Shown here piece by piece: positions 24,677 to 38,296 of a stretch of DNA of 64,000 nucleotides. Under the pieces are notes generated by a model. That model was not told the DNA's origin, ran no database searches, and saw only the letters and a list, made by a program, of their open reading frames with translations. The stretch covers positions 32,395,047-32,459,046 of the forward strand of contig CP137674.1 of NCBI GenBank assembly GCA_037976565.1, read 5' to 3'. This stretch comes from Mesocentrotus franciscanus. Taxonomy: Eukaryota > Echinodermata > Echinoidea > Camarodonta > Strongylocentrotidae. Position numbers and translations under genes: made by a program. Each line of letters starts with the position of its first letter. Within the stretch, counting starts at the first letter, position 1.

Positions 24677-26080
24677 CCTCTCTTTCCTGCTCCTTGCCCT
24701 CTCGCCCCACCATGTCTTAGAAGATGAGTAATTGTTACTCCAGCTTCTTTCCTGTTCGTCTTTCCTTCCTAAAATGAATATATTTCCAGACGGGTTGTGT
24801 TCGTTATATACATTTCTTGTTCTGTTTTTACAATGAATTTTTCATTTATTGCTTCTTATCAGATATTCCAAGTGATACTGAAAAGTGATTATGCAAACCG
24901 AAATACAACTTGAATGTAGACTTAATTGATTTGTAGTGAAATCATGTGTCTGTTTTCTTATACTATATGAGCTATCTTGATAGATTTAGCATTACAAACA
25001 ATACAAGTGCGATGTATTAAATACATCATTTTGTTTAATGAAAATCAATCTACATCGCCTGCAAATTAATTCATGTACATTGTGCAAATAGCGATACTCC
25101 TAGCTATGCAATTTGTGTGTAGGCCTACATGCACATTCAATTATCCCTCTTCTCAATTGATACATTTTGCTTTTTTCAATTCAGACAATCAATAAATCAT
25201 CATGTATTTTCTGGCAAGGTAACACATTTTTCATGCGAATTGGTTTAATGAGCCTGAAATTTGAAAATATGTAGTTTTCAGCAAATGCATTTCATCTTCA
25301 GCATTTGCTTTGAAGTGATATACATAATGTCATCTCAAACGGGTGACACAGTCCCATGCATGCACGTCCATGTAGTGTAGGCAGGTGTGTGATACATATC
25401 AGCTACGTGACCTTGATAACTTTTGATCACTTGTTAAAGTTAATTCCTGATCCTGACATTCATTTCTCGACTCATCACCTATGAAACACTGTGCGTCATC
25501 GTTTATTCTTCTATAGCTGTAGCGACCTAGAAAATGGGGCACAGACCTTTCCAAATTTACGAAAGAATCAGCTTTGCCCATCAAATTGGCAAGATTTATA
25601 ATTATATACATCCCTCCATTCTTATTTCGAAATCTAATGTACACTGAATGATCATTGTGCGAAAAGAAAATGACAAAATTGATTTAAGAAAAGATAAAGA
25701 AATTGCGGTTATTAATTCCAATACGTGTTACTGTTACCTATTTAAACATGTTATTGATTTTAAAAAAATCTGGAATGTTCTCATCGATGAACGACATAAT
25801 GTGCAATAATAAATGGACTGAAGTTCAGGGATTCAAGTGCTTTTGATCATTCCGATCATGTATTATCTACAACATTATGAATACAATGAAATATTGAAAA
25901 AAGAAGAAGAGACAGCTAAAGTTACTAAAGTGACACGACCTCTGTAGATTATATACATGTACAGCCATCTCTACAAGATTAAAATAGATAGAGAGACAGA
26001 CAGAGTAGGCTATGTATAGCCATTGTAAGAATCATGATCATAGTAGAGAGATGGAGAGAAAGATAAATAAAAAGAGAGGG

Positions 26081-26113
<33 letters not shown>

Positions 26114-28229
26114 ATGGAAGGGTGAAGAACGTTTGCTCTTCATCTACCTGTATCTAGAACCCCCCCTTCACCTCCTTGACGATCGAACCCCGCTACGCCT
26201 CTGCTCTGGGATGAAAATGATACTCGATGATTGAAGTAAACGACGTATTCTACTTCCTGCTTCTCTCATCCTGTTTCTAAACTCTCCGTGATATACATTC
26301 TGACGAAACTTTAATCAACAGCATCAACATGAAATTACGATCTATTTGTTGAAATTAATTCCCTTTTTGTGCCTACGTAAAAAAATAAAAAATAAACAAA
26401 CATTTACGACAAGAGACTGATGACGTATTATCATACAGTTATGTGGCCACATTGATTTTTATAACAGCTAATGCTCATGCCAGCCAATAAGTTTAATTGT
26501 TCTTCTTTAAAGTCAACTGTAATAAAACACCTGCAGATGGGGATTCTTACATTACAGTTTTCTAAATTTTCAATGAATTGTATTTAGATAACCACACAGT
26601 TATGGAATGTTTAATTCAGAAAAATAGACGTTCGTGTCCATGGCAATGTTATTATAAAATATTGAAGAAGTAGGCCTATATTATGGTCTGACCCTTTAGA
26701 TTTGACCATACAACCTTCATATTTGAGCTTAGCCCCACACGTAATATAAGTTCACGGTTACATGACTCAAGGACCTGTTTCCGATCATCATATTATATGA
26801 CTGATCTAAAGCACCAGTATCCTGGCCTCGTGGACAGGGGGAAGGTCCGTCCTTGAATTAAAGGGTATTTCCCTCCTACGTCACAATAGGGAAGTCCATA
26901 CAAATTGTTTCCAATGCCAAGTTCTGATCTTAGTGAAGTAGTACTGTATTACTTAATTAGGCCATGAAAACACGTGACTCACTGTCATACTTATAAATAC
27001 ATTTTCTGTTCATTTCTGACAATAAAGTCATAGGTACTTGGGAAAAATTCATCGCAGAATAATATATTTTTATCAAAATGATCACACTTTAGATGCGTCA
27101 AGTCGTCAAACTAAACGTCCCCTTTACAAATCAAGGCACAAATGATAGTACTAATAATAACCCTATCTGTTGAGGAGTTACGAATCAACATATTTATCTT
27201 GAGATTCCAGTAAGTTCACTCGCAATCAACACTTTTACCTGGTTCTATAAGTTATGCTCAATGTATTGAGTCTGAGACGTTAAATCAACTCAAAGTGTAA
27301 AGAATGATAAGGAAACAATGAAAACAACACCCCATGAAATATTTCTCAAAGAAAATGAACCCCAAAATAACACGATTGTAACGACTTCCGAGAACTAAAC
27401 TTAAGGGCGATATTTTATTGCCTATATCATGTATATAGAAATCGTGTTCAGATTACGTAATACGTGATTGTCATATGTTCGCATATTTCGTTAATATTAG
27501 GTGACGCATAAGGCTATTGAAGTTGCCTGAGGTTGATTTTTCGAAAGTTTTTGAGGTCCTGTAATACTTTAGAGCCTCTTTTCTTCGTACGTTCATAAAT
27601 AATAAGTACACAAGGACAAAGGTGGAATAATGCAATAAACATACCATAATTTTGCATACGTGTACTTTCTAATCTATACCAAGAGAAAAGATTATGCATT
27701 TCTTTCTCATATCACAGTGTTAAAATGTAGGCCTGTTCTATAATGGACTACCAATATGCCTATCAAACACTATACAGTATGGTCCATTTTGCCATCGATG
27801 TCTTACATAGTTTACAACACACACCCTTAGACAAGTTAGAGCCTCCTAAAGCCTTGACTGTATTTCTGAGTTGTCGGTGATTCATCGCAGGGGTTCCTGG
27901 GAGCTTTCTGGTGAAGGATGTACACCCAGAATCCCTCAGGACTCAAAATACCCTAAAATACACTCACAAAGTTCAAACATTCACTTCGGTTCATCATCAG
28001 TCGCACCAGAACTTGGCAAGGAACTCGGCATTTTGGCGGAGTAGATCCTTATCTTTTTGTAAATAAAATTTGGGATACGTAAAAACACAAAAGTCTAGGC
28101 CGATAATACATGTAGTCTATTACATGGAATAGCATACAAAATTCTACTTCCCTTAATTAATAAAATTACAGAAGGATGCCTTTTCATCAATAAGTGGAGG
28201 CAAACACTTAAATTAAAGAACTTAGCACG
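24673..28229. other. No gene seen
   Basis: 3.5 kb of AT-rich, mostly unique-looking DNA with one GA tract at 26088-26113. ORFs are all under 100 codons and featureless. Confidence 0.6.
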
Positions 28230-28364
28230 CTGGGCATCGTTTCACGATACCTTCATAACTACAAGTTCACCGACATCACATTGAAACAATTATATTCTAT
28301 ACACGCGTTTCGATAGGTTGTCGGCGAACTTGTACTTTTGACGGTTTCGTGAAACGCTGTTCTG
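28230..28364. mobile_element. Foldback element, about 135 bp
   Basis: Left arm CGTTTCACGATACCTTCATA...ACAAGTTCACCGACA pairs with right arm TGTCGGCGAACTTGTAC...GGTTTCGTGAAACG. About 45 bp pair with a few mismatches. The centre also pairs weakly (GAAAC / GTTTC). Target duplication is not evident. Confidence 0.75.
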
Positions 28365-28448
28365 AATACTAACTCGATGGAAATGGCGGGGCATGTGATT
28401 GACAAAGATGAATAGGAAATACTCTATATTTGTTGAAGTCAGTCTTCT

Positions 28449-28600
28449 CCTTCTCCTTTTTCTTCTTCTTCTTCTTCTTCTTCTTCTTCTTCTTCTTCTT
28501 CTTCTTCTTCTTCTTCTTCTTCTTCTTCTTCTTCTTCTTCTTCTTCTTCTTCTTCTTCTTCTTCTTCTACTTCTTCTTCTTCTTCTTGTCCTCCTTTTCT
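28449..28600 (+). repeat. (TTC)n microsatellite
   Basis: About 36 uninterrupted TTC units (28460-28567) followed by decaying TTC/TCC. The strand is pure pyrimidine, a triplex-capable GAA/TTC tract. Confidence 0.97.
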
Positions 28601-29105
28601 CCTCCTTCTTTTTCTTTCTCCTCTTACTTCTTCATTCTATGTTTCTTCCTCTTCAATCCGACTACATGGATTATAAAGCCGATTACATAATCCTAACAAT
28701 CATGTAAGCTATTTGATACGATGCACCTCTCTGTAGATTTGTGGTTAGACTTGAGGGAGTCATTGTCGTATCTTTTAAAATTTCTAGATTATCTCCACTG
28801 ATGAGAATCACTGCACACAGACAGTATGGCTGCCTGACCTAGGTTATTACGTAATCATACATGCTTGATAACTCATCAAACCGAATTAGACAATGTAGGA
28901 AATTAATAACATTGCATTTAAACAAATTGTAGTCGTTAACATAGCCTTGCAAACAAAACCTTTCTGCTGTTGCCGAGTCGAATCACCACCCCCATTTTCC
29001 TCTCTTTCTTCTAATACGCATTCTTCTTCTTCTTCATGAAAAAAACAACAACAATAAAATCAATACACTGTTGCTGTTACTATATACTTCTAACACTTTT
29101 ATTAG

Positions 29106-29127
29106 TACTACTTATACTACTACCACC

Positions 29128-29200
<73 letters not shown>

Positions 29201-29201
29201 G

Positions 29202-29272
<71 letters not shown>

Positions 29273-29299
29273 TTACTACTACTACTACTACTACTACTA

Positions 29300-29365
<66 letters not shown>

Positions 29366-29430
29366 AACTATTACTAGGCCTACTACTACTACCACGACTG
29401 CTTCTACTACTGCTTCTACTACTACGACTG
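29106..29430 (+). repeat. Long (ACT)n microsatellite
   Basis: Starts with ACC units, then about 80 ACT units with single interruptions (GTACT at 29201, ATT near 29272, a frame slip at 29300), decaying after 29365. Same motif and orientation as the arrays at 9 kb and 51 kb. Confidence 0.97.
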
Positions 29431-29647
29431 TACTTCTATTTCTTCGACTACTACAAGTTACAACTATAACTATAACTATTTCTCTTCATCTAATTCTATA
29501 CAACTAACTGCACTGATTAGATTTAGATATTACTGTAATTCGCCTTTGTTTCTGTCACATGATGAGTTTAGGCCTACAGTGTTAATTAATACATGTCAAC
29601 GAATGCTTGCCACCGGAGTACACCAAACTTGCACTTTTAAGTCTGAG

Positions 29648-30353
29648 GCATCATACTGTTACGTAACACATGTCATCGTCTAGTACTTATTATGACATGT
29701 CTATTCAGTAATATGACTGGCGGTCCGTTATAATCGAAACTCATATAAATGACAAATCGAAGAATGTCTAAACACAGCTACATTAATTATGGTGTCTTCC
29801 TCTCTCTCTCTCTCCCTCCCCACTCTCTCTCTCTCTCTCTCTCTGTTACCCCCCTCTCTCTCTCTCTCACACGGCCCTATCACATTCGCCATGGATCGAC
29901 TGCCCGGTGTCAAACAATCAGGTCGGGTCGGCTCATCACTAATTGTCACACAACATGCCTGCATGAGCATCCCCACCTCAAAGGCCTAATCTTGAAAATT
30001 TTCTTCTCAAGCATCATACTGTTACGAAACACAGTCATGTCACCGTCTAGTGATCTAGTCCATTAGAGTATTGTGACGTGTCCTTACCGGTATGAATGGC
30101 CAGGCAGTTATAATCATAACTCATGAATGACAAATCGAAGAATGTCTAAAAATAGCTACAAAATCATTGTCTCTTCCTCTTCCCCTCTCATTCTCCTCCC
30201 CCTCTCTCTCTCTCCCTCACGGCCCCATTATAACATCCGCCATGGATCGACTGACCGGTGTCAAACAATCAGGTCGGGTCGGCTCATCACTTGTCACACA
30301 ACATGCCTGAGCATCCCCACCTCAAAGGCCTAATCTTGAAAATTTTCTTCTCA
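29648..30353 (+). repeat. Tandem duplication, two copies of about 363 bp
   Basis: Copy 1 (29648-30010) and copy 2 (30011-30353) both begin GCATCATACTGTTACG. They share in order ATGACAAATCGAAGAATGTC, a CT tract, GCCATGGATCGACTG and TCAAACAATCAGGTCGGGTC, and end AAAATTTTCTTCTCA. The copies differ mostly in the CT tract and small indels. Short ORFs repeated in both are not supported as genes. Confidence 0.9.
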
Positions 30354-30892
30354 GCCTACCATACATGTATTTTTCCAAAAGTGGGCGCAATAAGCGTCTT
30401 CGTATTTTGCTTCATACATACTCTATTTTTGCCTGATAAATTAATCATTTTATCATTTTCTTAGGGGAGACGAGGGGGTTTTGTTTGTGATTATATTTTA
30501 TTTTGTGTGATTGTTTGATTTTTGTATATACATCTACAGGATGTAAATGATGATGCTGTATTTCCCTCATCATTTACCGTGACTCATCATTATATTATGG
30601 CCGTTATCGTGTTGATGGCATTAAATATGACAAACTAAACAAGGTATAATTATAAACAAGTACATTAGTATATTGGTTTTTATAATGAAACTAGATGAAC
30701 ATTGTGAAGGAGACGTGAGAAAGCCATGATCATTGACATGGAGTGTGCTGTAACTCATGGTTACCAGGCAACAATAAAAAAGGGGGGGGGAAGCTTCTTA
30801 AAATAGAAAGTTTACTCTCGACAGAGGGGTGTTCTGCGCCTCAGAGGGTTAGGGACTGTGCTATATTTCAATGCTCCGAATTATTATCATTA

Positions 30893-31026
30893 TACAAATA
30901 ATACATGTTTGCGAGTGCATTAGTGAATATGCACTGTACGCAGTGTGACTTAATCATTGTGACTTAACCAAGTGCAGTGCATATCACTAATGCACGAGCT
31001 ATAAACATGTATTATTTGTTTTATAA
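30893..31026. mobile_element. Foldback element, about 130 bp
   Basis: CAAATAATACATGTTTGCGA then GTGCATTAGTGAATATGCACTG at left is mirrored at right by CAGTGCATATCACTAATGCA then TAAACATGTATTATTTG. The stem is about 45 bp with small bulges and the loop about 40 bp. TTATA lies just outside both arms and may be a target duplication or part of the arms. Confidence 0.7.
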
Positions 31027-31582
31027 GATGGGTCTACAATATGAGATATAAAGTCGAGAAATTGACGGTTGCTATCACCAAAATGCACTCCCCGTGCATC
31101 TGGCGTAAAAATTAATGCACGCGCACAGTCATGATCCATTTCGACGCTTCTCATTGGCTACATTCTTGAACCCATTTTATAATATATTTTATTACATATA
31201 TGTTTGCAGTTCTAATATTATTGGTATGTACATTACGAAATAATTCGTGTAAAGGAAGAACCAAATGGAGTGGACGTTAAAGCTCCTTGCTGAGATTCAT
31301 ATTTTTTAAATTAATAACATATAAATGCCAGAAATATGAAAATGCCAAAGAGAATCAGCTGAAAACCCATTCTATTTTAAAATCACCTAACTCCGTTTTA
31401 TAAATCACGTAGGCCTACAAGGTTTATCTAATCTACAATGTGAACATGATATTGTTATTTTGTAGGTGAGCTTTACAACATCGACTTTGTATCACAATAT
31501 GGTGTGAGATTAAGAATTCCGTGATTTTAAATGAACGTGGGAAGAATGGCAAGGTAATGTGCTTCAAAGATGTACTTTCATT

Positions 31583-31801
31583 GTTGTGTTAGTAATTATT
31601 CGTTATTTGATTTTGTCCTTCTTCTCTCTCCATCTCTCTCTCTCTCTCTCTCTCCCTCTCCATACTCTCTCTTGTTTTCTTCCCTACTCTCAGTTGTGTT
31701 AGTAATTCGCTTTAAATGATGTTATTTGATTTTCCCTTCTTCTCTCTCTCTCTCTCTCTCACTCTCTCCATCCTCTCTCTTGCTTTCTTCCCTATTCTCA
31801 G
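31583..31801 (+). repeat. Tandem duplication, two copies of about 110 bp
   Basis: GTTGTGTTAGTAATT starts at 31583 and 31693. Both copies continue with GTTATTTGATTTT, a CT tract, and end TTTCTTCCCTAnTCTCAG. Confidence 0.85.
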
Positions 31802-33454
31802 TGCAAAAGAAAATGAGAATAAATTGGACTATAAAATAGATACCAGAAATAGTATGTCAACATCTACGGTAGATCAATCCTTCCTCATCATCCTACGAAT
31901 GTCAGATTCTATCAGATTTAGGTTCTATCGCTTACAAAGGTGACCCTACCTATCTTCTAGGTCTATCTTCCAGATAGACATAATAATAACAAGAGCAATA
32001 TTCATGTTTCCTATCACATTACACAGAGCTCATTGGTTTGTTTCCCATTGCTTCGTACCATACTCCAGTCATAACAACGCTATCTGGCTCAAGATCAAAC
32101 ATCGTCGTCGTCGTAGTAGTAGTAGACGCTGATTGTCTGCCGATTGTGACGTAATGGGCTGTTCCAATTTGGAGTCCACTCCCTCTGGAAGTATAATGGG
32201 GAGCAGTTTAAACCACTGCGGCTGATATTTATGTTGAGAGAGCTGGGAGATACACCCATGAGCATCTAACTAATGATGTTTTGGGTTCTGCTGATGCATC
32301 CTGGATTGAAGCCAATATATTGCCCTATTCATTATATCCTTTCATTTAAAATTTAAACAAATTAACGGTTTAAAACTGACGTATGAACGAATGATTACAT
32401 ATTCGGCTTGAATACATACTTAGTCCCACGTCACTCCATGAAGGAATGTTCCAGACTGCGATGATTCCGGAAGCGGGTCTCTCTCTCTCTCTATCTCTCT
32501 CTCCCTGTGAAACCAATGCACGTCAGCACTGCTGATGTCATCATATGATCACGTGACCATAATATTTTGATGCGTCCATGCACTCCCATGCCTAGTACCG
32601 CCGCCAACGGAGCTACCACCTTCAATTCACCGCCAATATTGTGTTTCCACTGACGACGCCTCGCGACGCCCTCCTTTTCCAGCATAGACCCATCTGTGCA
32701 GTATTAACGCGAGTGAAGATTTTTTACGCCAGTTAGAACACATCAATTGATATGTATGCTGGCTGAGGGCCATGTAATTGGACATAGTTGCCGTAATGGA
32801 ATCGCCAGATTTAGATAGTAAACGTGACCTTGCATGTGTGCCAGAGACCATCAAACCAAGAATAGATTGATGGATGGTTCATAGATTGGACGCACTGTCC
32901 TAGTTCATCACATCCATCTTGAAACGTCCGTTTCGACAGAGAAAACAACGTGCATTGCAACGAAATCTTCATTCAACATTCCATTTTTATTGGCATTAAC
33001 TCAAGAGAACACTTTATTTTGAAGCGCAATCAAAATACATCAGCGAGTTAAAGTCTGTCATTTGTAAGATGTAATGTGTATCATAATAATCTTAAACCCC
33101 GCCCACTACCTTCTGTTTTTGCATAATATATAAAGAGACATACTATTTTACTAAATAAAAGCAAATTCACAAACCTATTTTATGTTTTATGAGTTTTTAA
33201 TTTCTGATGACCATTGTGTATCCTTCCTATTTAGCATTGTCTAAGGCATGTCAGTTAACTATTAATTCTCTTTTAATACCTTTTCTAAAGTTTCATGCCA
33301 TCTTCAAACTCACATGCTGGAATCGAATAGACCTATTCATTTTCTCATACAAAATTATTTACGAATGAAAATAAATCATAAATCTCATACAGCTTATATC
33401 GAAAACCAATTGAAGGTACACACCTATCACTTTCATAATGGTATCGGGCCTAAT
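31802..33454. other. No gene seen
   Basis: Includes short GTC/GTA repeats near 32103-32125 and a CT tract at 32479-32506. 32560-32700 is relatively CpG-rich but has stops in all frames within short distance. Confidence 0.55.
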
Positions 33455-33712
33455 CAGGGACGTACGTAAAGGGGTACGTGCCCCTTTCGAATGCCCTCCC
33501 CCCCCCCCCAAAAAAAAGGAGAGAAAGAAAGAAAAAGAATGGGAGAAATTGAAAAGGAAGAGAAAAGAATACGATGAGACCCCTCCCGCAACCCCCTATA
33601 TATGATAAGTGGCCTTTAAAATTCGCATTTCATGATTATACAGTACTAAGCAACGCTATGAGTACAGCACCAGCCCCCCTTCCCCCATGGCCGGAGTCAT
33701 GTTACGCAACTG
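33455..33712 (+). mobile_element. Short TIR element, CAGnnnCGTA ends
   Basis: CAGGGACGTACGTAA at left is matched by the complement of the right end, CAGTTGCGTAACATG. The inside contains C-runs and A-rich DNA without an ORF. The flanks share only TAAT, so a target duplication is not established. Confidence 0.45.
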
Positions 33713-34497
33713 ATATTAATATATTGTAGTATCACGATGTCTTGTATGGAATGCCAGGCGTTCGTTTTGGCGCCCACGGCACAGCGGGTAGTCACGAGGT
33801 CCCGGTCATCTTCCTTGGACGAACGTCATGCGGCATAGTCCAGTGGTCTCAAGGGGTGGTCTTAAATTGGTTATTAATAGAATGAGGTCTATGCCAATGT
33901 CAATTAAGAATGTCATACCCACATGTAAATGGATAGTGCTGGCCGCTTGCATGGTTTGTAATATGCTATACCTTAATGATGTGTGTATCAAAGCACTGAC
34001 CCTATACCTTTATGTGTTTGTTTGATTGCTTGTTTATTGTTGTTGGTGTTGTTATTATTGTAGTTGTTAGTGGTAGTGGCATGCAGCTTGTCTATGATAC
34101 TGGTCACCTAGTGTTCATTGTGATACTAGGTCGTTTTGGAGGCGATGATAATGATTATGTGAATAATGGCGCCAATGACGTTCCTATTGCAGTAGTTCAT
34201 ATCAAAACATCGGTTGAGAGCAAGAAAGGCATTATTCCATGTAAAAGTTATGAGTTATATAACACCCTTCTGACTCCTACAGATAAATATATGATTTTTT
34301 TTACCTGGAGCTACTTTATAGATGCATAACTTGACTTAATATCTTTGTCCTTACACCAGGCATGCCCATGATAAAATTTAACAATGATGATAATAATATC
34401 TACACATTAAAAACCTCATGCACGTATATATAAAAAGATAATTGGTAATTTGAATCATGTTGAAAAAAAATTCCACTCCCTTTTCTCCTTACACACA

Positions 34498-34498
<1 letters not shown>

Positions 34499-34559
<61 letters not shown>

Positions 34560-34560
34560 T

Positions 34561-34628
<68 letters not shown>
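34499..34628 (+). repeat. (CT)n tract, 130 bp
   Basis: CT dinucleotide repeat with a few TTT interruptions, one of the longest CT/GA tracts in the window. ORFs over it are Ser/Leu or Arg/Glu repeats. Confidence 0.97.
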
Positions 34629-34633
<5 letters not shown>

Positions 34634-37460
34634 CATAATTCTACACATGCTCAACATGCATGTCTTCACCCTATCATCTTTAATAATTTTTATTGCAGCC
34701 TCGTCCCGCGTTACACTAATCCCTTGTTAATAATCTCGAGCTCTGATGTTCGATGGAGCAGATATAATTGGATATACGCTTCCGCCATGGACTTCAGTAG
34801 ATGACAGTGATTTATACTCCTGAGAGATAGAAAATGTAAAGTGTCGACTTAACTTCTTCCATTACTGACATTATACATTCATTACAAATAAATCAATAGT
34901 TTACATGTAATCAAGCCAAAGAAGAAGAAAAGAAAAAATATCTATGCATTCAATTTTCCAACATTTATATTCACTTCGACAATGCGTGTCAACCATAATA
35001 CAGGCCTTGGATTGTCTTTAAACCATAAAACATCGCTGTTTTAAACAATCAATATTCATTCACTTCAAATCTATAGGTTAACTCACTACAAACATGGTTA
35101 TTTGTCTAGTAGTACTTTAAAAACTAAAGATTATACATTATAGCTTTTCATATTATCAATTATTATCGACGTTAACCGTAATAAGATTATACAAGTCATA
35201 ACTACAAATCGTATAATCTTTACTTTAACATGTCATGATCTTGTTATTCTCAGAACGTACTTGCCATAATTCTACATCTAGTTTTAAAATACATTCAGTC
35301 CAAACATATTATATTACCCAATCAATTCATACATAAATCAAACACATACATCCACCTCAGAATTACGATTATATAGGCCCCATTCACTTTTATCAAACAT
35401 ATGATAATCTACTTCAAACATCAAGAAGTTTACTCATCCACTTTATCGAGATTACACCAATTAAAGGATCTAAAGAATACACATGTAATTCATGAATAGT
35501 CATGAAATAAACGCCAACAAAATTTAGCAGTTACAACGTTGATACTATAGGGATTTGATGAATAGTAACGTTTTCGTACAGGGTTCTATCAACAGATAAT
35601 TGAGGACAGTGTAAATAAACACCTGTATTTCAATTCCAAATTGCGTCATCATTGAACAGATAAACGTTTATTTGCAAGTAATCTAGAATTGTATATTTGC
35701 TCACACTCTATTATTATCTCTTTATCATTAAAGAAATGATTAGAACATCAAACACTTCCTATTGATAGTGCATTTAGCATGCTTAGGAAGTGTGGATAAC
35801 ACTTATAGCCCTTTTATACATGGCAAACACAATAGCATGAGAGCAACCAATATTCTGCATGCACTTATTTTTCTGACATTTTTTTTCATAACGATTATTT
35901 CATTCTTTATTTCGAGTTTACTTTTCCATGTTCCTTTCATATTTCACTGATAGAGACAAGCACACTATCTTGTTTCATTCAAGTGTTTATAGATATTGCA
36001 TGTTCTAAAAATAATATACGATAGGGAAAAAAAGATGAAGGACACAACCCCCCAAAAAAAAAAAAAAAAAATAATAATATATATATATATATAATCTCGC
36101 GTGATTAGTGTTTCGTTTGCTGATAGGGTTGAATTAGGGGATTTTTTTAGACCTAATTGTATGTGCTGTATATTTATCAATATTACGCGATATAAAAATA
36201 GGTTGTATTTCTGTATATTTAACACAGTTTCAGTTCTCAAACATCACATTGTTTACCAGTCCACAATACCATTACATCCTTTCAGCCATCTGTTCTTATC
36301 CTGTGTTTACACGGTCTTGTTTCAGTGCTTGATAATTCATTTAATACGGGGCAAATCAAGATCTAATAGATGACTGAAGTTATCGACCATTCTATATTTA
36401 GCGCCTACGAGATGTTTAAAAAGAAAAGACTGCGATGTGTGAGGAATGACGTCAGAACTTTACCAGTCAATGGTTAGCCGATTCGAGATAGCAAGATTGG
36501 TAATGTAAACATTCCAACCTCTTTTTTTTTAAAGCCTAGTTGCGCCGGTCATGTGATCACAATGTTTTCATTACAGTATAAGCAACCACGACATCATTGC
36601 ATTGTGGGTCGTTTTTCAATTCACGTTTTAAAATCCTCTTCTATGTTTCTTCTTCTATAGTCCCTTTCTGTCAACATCTCTCTATTTACCTAGAGATATA
36701 ATTATGTTTCAATTTAAAAATAACTCCATACCACTCTCTTCCACCCCCTCCCCCCCCCCACCACCACCGATCTTCCTCTCTTGTGTTCCAATATAAACGA
36801 AAGTACGATTTGAAAGTAATATTAACTTCATTTTAATTACTTGTATGACGATCTATGAATCTCAATATTTTATTCATTTTGTTGAATGAGAAGGGGGAAT
36901 ATTTTATTATGACAGCGATTACACAAAGGAATGCTACTTGACAATGGTTTAAAATACTATATCACTGTAATTAATTAGGATGTCTTTTGATTAAATATGA
37001 AACTACAATAAACTATTATTTTAATAAATGGTACGATCATAAGCAGCTGATATCAGAAGAAAAAAAAACACGTGGGAAGGGAACTGCAATTAGCATGAAT
37101 TCAACTTTGACATCTATTAATTGCCTCTAACCTATTAATAATAAAGAAGAAATAAATTCTAGGGCATGAGTTTAAAGCGGAAGATTGAGTACATCACCAG
37201 GACAAGTAAGGGGGTCTAATAATCGATACTGTTTATCACAAATCTTGAATGAGTGATTATAATTTATACACGGGGCGGGTTGATAATTATCACTGCTGTA
37301 ACATTCCTCGCATTCACAATCATGCAACGTATACAAGTGGTGTACGCCACTGGCCTCTCAGGGCCCCGTGTGTATGTATGCTGGACCACCGTACATGGTG
37401 ACCCCGCAAACGCTATACACATCACCAAGATGCTTGAGATTGAGAGATAGGAGAGACGGA
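34629..37460. other. No gene seen
   Basis: Very AT-rich. A17 plus (TA)n at 36053-36092, a CRE palindrome at 36447-36454, and a C run at about 36750. Confidence 0.6.
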
Positions 37461-37659
37461 TGACGTCATTGGAAATATGACGTCATTCAATGTTTTGATT
37501 TTGTTTTTTCGGAAGTCACGTGCCACTATTTTCTTTCGGATAGATAGTAATGTGCAGATTGAATTGGATATGCAGTTCATAGAAATCTAAATGTGAATAC
37601 ATGTGTCATTTTAGTTTAATAAAGTACATTCAGTTCAGAGTACCATGTGACGTCATTGG
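37461..37659. promoter_or_regulatory. Cluster of CRE palindromes with CCAAT boxes
   Basis: TGACGTCA occurs at 37461, 37478 and 37648. The first and third read TGACGTCATTGG, which joins a CRE to an inverted CCAAT box. An E-box CACGTG lies between at about 37518. This arrangement is typical of CREB/ATF plus NF-Y promoters, but no gene start is evident beside it, so the function is inference. The weak candidate exon at 38086-38296 lies about 0.5 kb away. Confidence 0.3.
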
Positions 37660-38085
37660 TTGGATCAGCACGAACCATTATCAAACTTTAGAATTTTACT
37701 TTTTATTGCTGCAGTGCAAATCATATCAAAGAAAAACACAAAACACAAAACAACAACAACACCAGAAGCAACAAGGGAAAGGCTTAATTCACCAAACTGC
37801 ATTAACAAAATTCCGAAAAAATAGTATTGACAAAATTGACGATTTTCCTTTATTAATCGGATTTATCCAAATTATTTAGACACCTAAATATTTTAATTCC
37901 TTTACTCTAAGTCTGGATAAAATGAGGATATTTTCATTAAACCCTATAGCAGTAATTTTCGGCTTACGTCATAAAGGCATCAAAAAAGGTATACGTAATT
38001 TATATAATATTTTATTTATCTATAAAGCGTATTACAAGAACCAATACATAGATTACTCAATAACTTCTGCCAAGATTACAATTAC

Positions 38086-38296
38086 CAGCGGAAGTTTGAT
38101 GCTTGATTGAGCTGGCGAATCTAATCATGCTCGGAGAATATTTTGATGTGGAGCTGTAGACAGACTTGACACGTTTTTTTCTTCGCCTCCGCTCCCTCCT
38201 TAATCTTTTCTTGGCGATGAAGTACATGTAGATAACTGGCAAGATGCCAACACACCACGGGTTTAACATGATCGGGGGTAGATGTAGACATAGCAT
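38086..38296 (-). CDS. Weak candidate coding exon: membrane segment plus polybasic tail
   Basis: A minus-strand frame starting at an ATG (or at the next ATG, 38269) encodes a short hydrophobic stretch CVGILPVIYMYFI, then a strongly basic run KKRLRRERRRRKKR and a Ser/Tyr-rich stretch. Codon choice looks less random than in the surrounding AT-rich DNA, and no simple repeat explains it. A possible donor GTAATT follows at 38085. An upstream in-frame stop lies five codons before the first ATG, so it could be a first coding exon. No family is recognised and no partner exon was found. It may be a chance ORF. Confidence 0.2.

Noticed and set aside
28399..29469. ORFs of 86-132 codons rich in Leu, Phe, Thr or Tyr
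   Set aside because: Translations of (TTC)n and (ACT)n microsatellites.
34012..34329. 105-codon ORF with a hydrophobic N-terminus
   Set aside because: The hydrophobic part comes from a GTTGTT-rich stretch, and the rest has no family features.
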